Assembly: GCF_000349325.1 (NCBI RefSeq)
Contig: NC_020504.1
Span: forward strand, 3,196,053 to 3,260,052
Source: Streptomyces davaonensis JCM 4913
GTDB lineage: Bacteria > Actinomycetota > Actinomycetes > Streptomycetales > Streptomycetaceae
Reading direction: 5' to 3'
DNA: 64,000 nt
The notes beneath the pieces were generated by a model that was given only the letters and a program-made list of their open reading frames with translations, was not told where the DNA came from and searched no databases. A program made the position numbers and the translations under genes. Below, piece after piece: positions 63,480 to 64,000 of the stretch (its first letter is position 1; every line of letters starts with the position of its first letter).

Positions 63480-64000
63480 TCAGAACCCTCCGCCGAAGTC
63501 CCCGCCCCCGCCGAAGTCGCCGCCGCCGAAGCCGCCCATGAAGTCGTCGGAGGCGAAGTCGGCGCCCGAGACGTCGCCGCCCTCGTAACCGCCGCCGCCG
63601 AAGTCGCCGTAACCGGCGCCGTAGTCGGAGGCGTAGGCGGGGGACGCCATCATGCTGCCGAGCATCGTGCCGACCAGGAGGCCGGGGAGGATGCCGCCGC
63701 CGAAGTAGCCGCCGGCCCAGGGGCCGTAGGCGGGTCCGGCGTCCCAGTACGGGCGGCGGGCGCCGGTCTCGGTGGTGACCTCGCGGATCAGCGGGTCCTG
63801 GCCGTCGGCGAGACGGGCCTGGTCGGCCGCGCAGACCGGGACCTCACGAGTGGCGGCGCCCATCGGGGTCCACGTCACGTCCGCGACGGACGGGCCGTGC
63901 CGGGGGTCGAAGAAGCAGGGTGGCCGACGCTCCGGCAGCGGGCGGCCCTCGCGGCGGGCGGCGAGCACGGCCAGCGAGTGGCGGCCGTCGTCCAGGGCCT
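63480..64000 (-). CDS. Glycine-rich hypothetical protein (N-terminus outside window)
   Basis: The reading frame is open to the window edge, giving at least 173 residues of C-terminal part. A GTG at 63968 lies inside it but need not be the start. Visible: a Cys-containing segment PCFFDPRHGPSVADVTW and PVCAADQARLADGQDP, which may be a zinc-type pair. A hydrophobic Gly-rich stretch (YFGGGILPGLLVGTMLGSMMA) could be a membrane segment. The tail is GGGDFGGG repeats. It resembles other actinobacterial surface or membrane proteins of unknown function. Confidence 0.7.
   Translation of the reverse strand, partial: ALDDGRHSLAVLAARREGRPLPERRPPCFFDPRHGPSVADVTWTPMGAATREVPVCAADQARLADGQDPLIREVTTETGARRPYWDAGPAYGPWAGGYFGGGILPGLLVGTMLGSMMASPAYASDYGAGYGDFGGGGYEGGDVSGADFASDDFMGGFGGGDFGGGGDFGGGF

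Overview
The window is chromosomal DNA from a Streptomyces. It is very GC-rich, has many GTG and a few TTG starts, closely packed genes and typical actinobacterial families. These include a conservon pair, NsdA-, NdgR- and SepIVA-type proteins, F420 enzymes, acyl-CoA carboxylase beta/epsilon subunits, HupS with a histone-like tail and a secreted trypsin. From memory, gene content and order match the core-chromosome stretch of S. coelicolor around SCO5535 to SCO5585, read in the reverse sense. No prophage, insertion sequence or CRISPR array was seen.

Layout. 1-3432: nitrogen signalling (glnK, amtB with a GlnR-type box) and the developmental repressor gene nsdA. 3890-12571: a primase/polymerase-like protein, ftsY, an F420-type oxidoreductase, the glucose permease gene glcP behind a palindromic operator, smc and a 67-residue coiled-coil gene. 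12949-22099: acylphosphatase, a CAP-domain envelope protein, an HxlR regulator, then a long minus-strand housekeeping run: recG, rsmD, coaD, a SepIVA-like gene, the DUF177 gene, rpmF, rnc, mutM. 22267-27026: an HSP90-family ATPase gene coupled to a 975-residue repeat protein, set head-to-head with recG. 27034-36774: a FakA-like DAK protein, rpmB, thiL-thiD, a stand-alone Lrp/AsnC sensor domain, a lipoprotein, ddlA, plsC-gpsA, cofC (fbiD) and hupS. 36912-41679: leuCD with its divergent regulator ndgR, and a MerR/DUF4188 divergent pair.

41728-42189 holds five tRNA genes (three Glu-CTC, two Gln-CTG) as one minus-strand array, followed by a HAD phosphatase, gltX and a fumarylacetoacetate hydrolase-family gene. 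45431-56624 is signalling: a small repeat peptide gene, then two tandem four-gene conservons (cvnA-B-C-D twice), whose D genes share a 143-bp identical block. 56750-64000: accE/accB, a secreted family 8 polysaccharide lyase, a YceI protein, a YdeI-like protein, a SprT-type trypsin behind an exact AdpA-type box, and the C-terminal part of a glycine-rich protein.

The most interesting signals are these: a dispersed Streptomyces repeat read in frame through the Smc hinge; the HSP90 plus repeat-protein cassette inside a conserved recG neighbourhood; signs of gene conversion between the conservons; a DasR-like palindrome inside the tRNA array; and strong operators for NdgR, the MerR protein and glcP. 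Gene names rest on recognised motifs and remembered family sequences. No database search was run.
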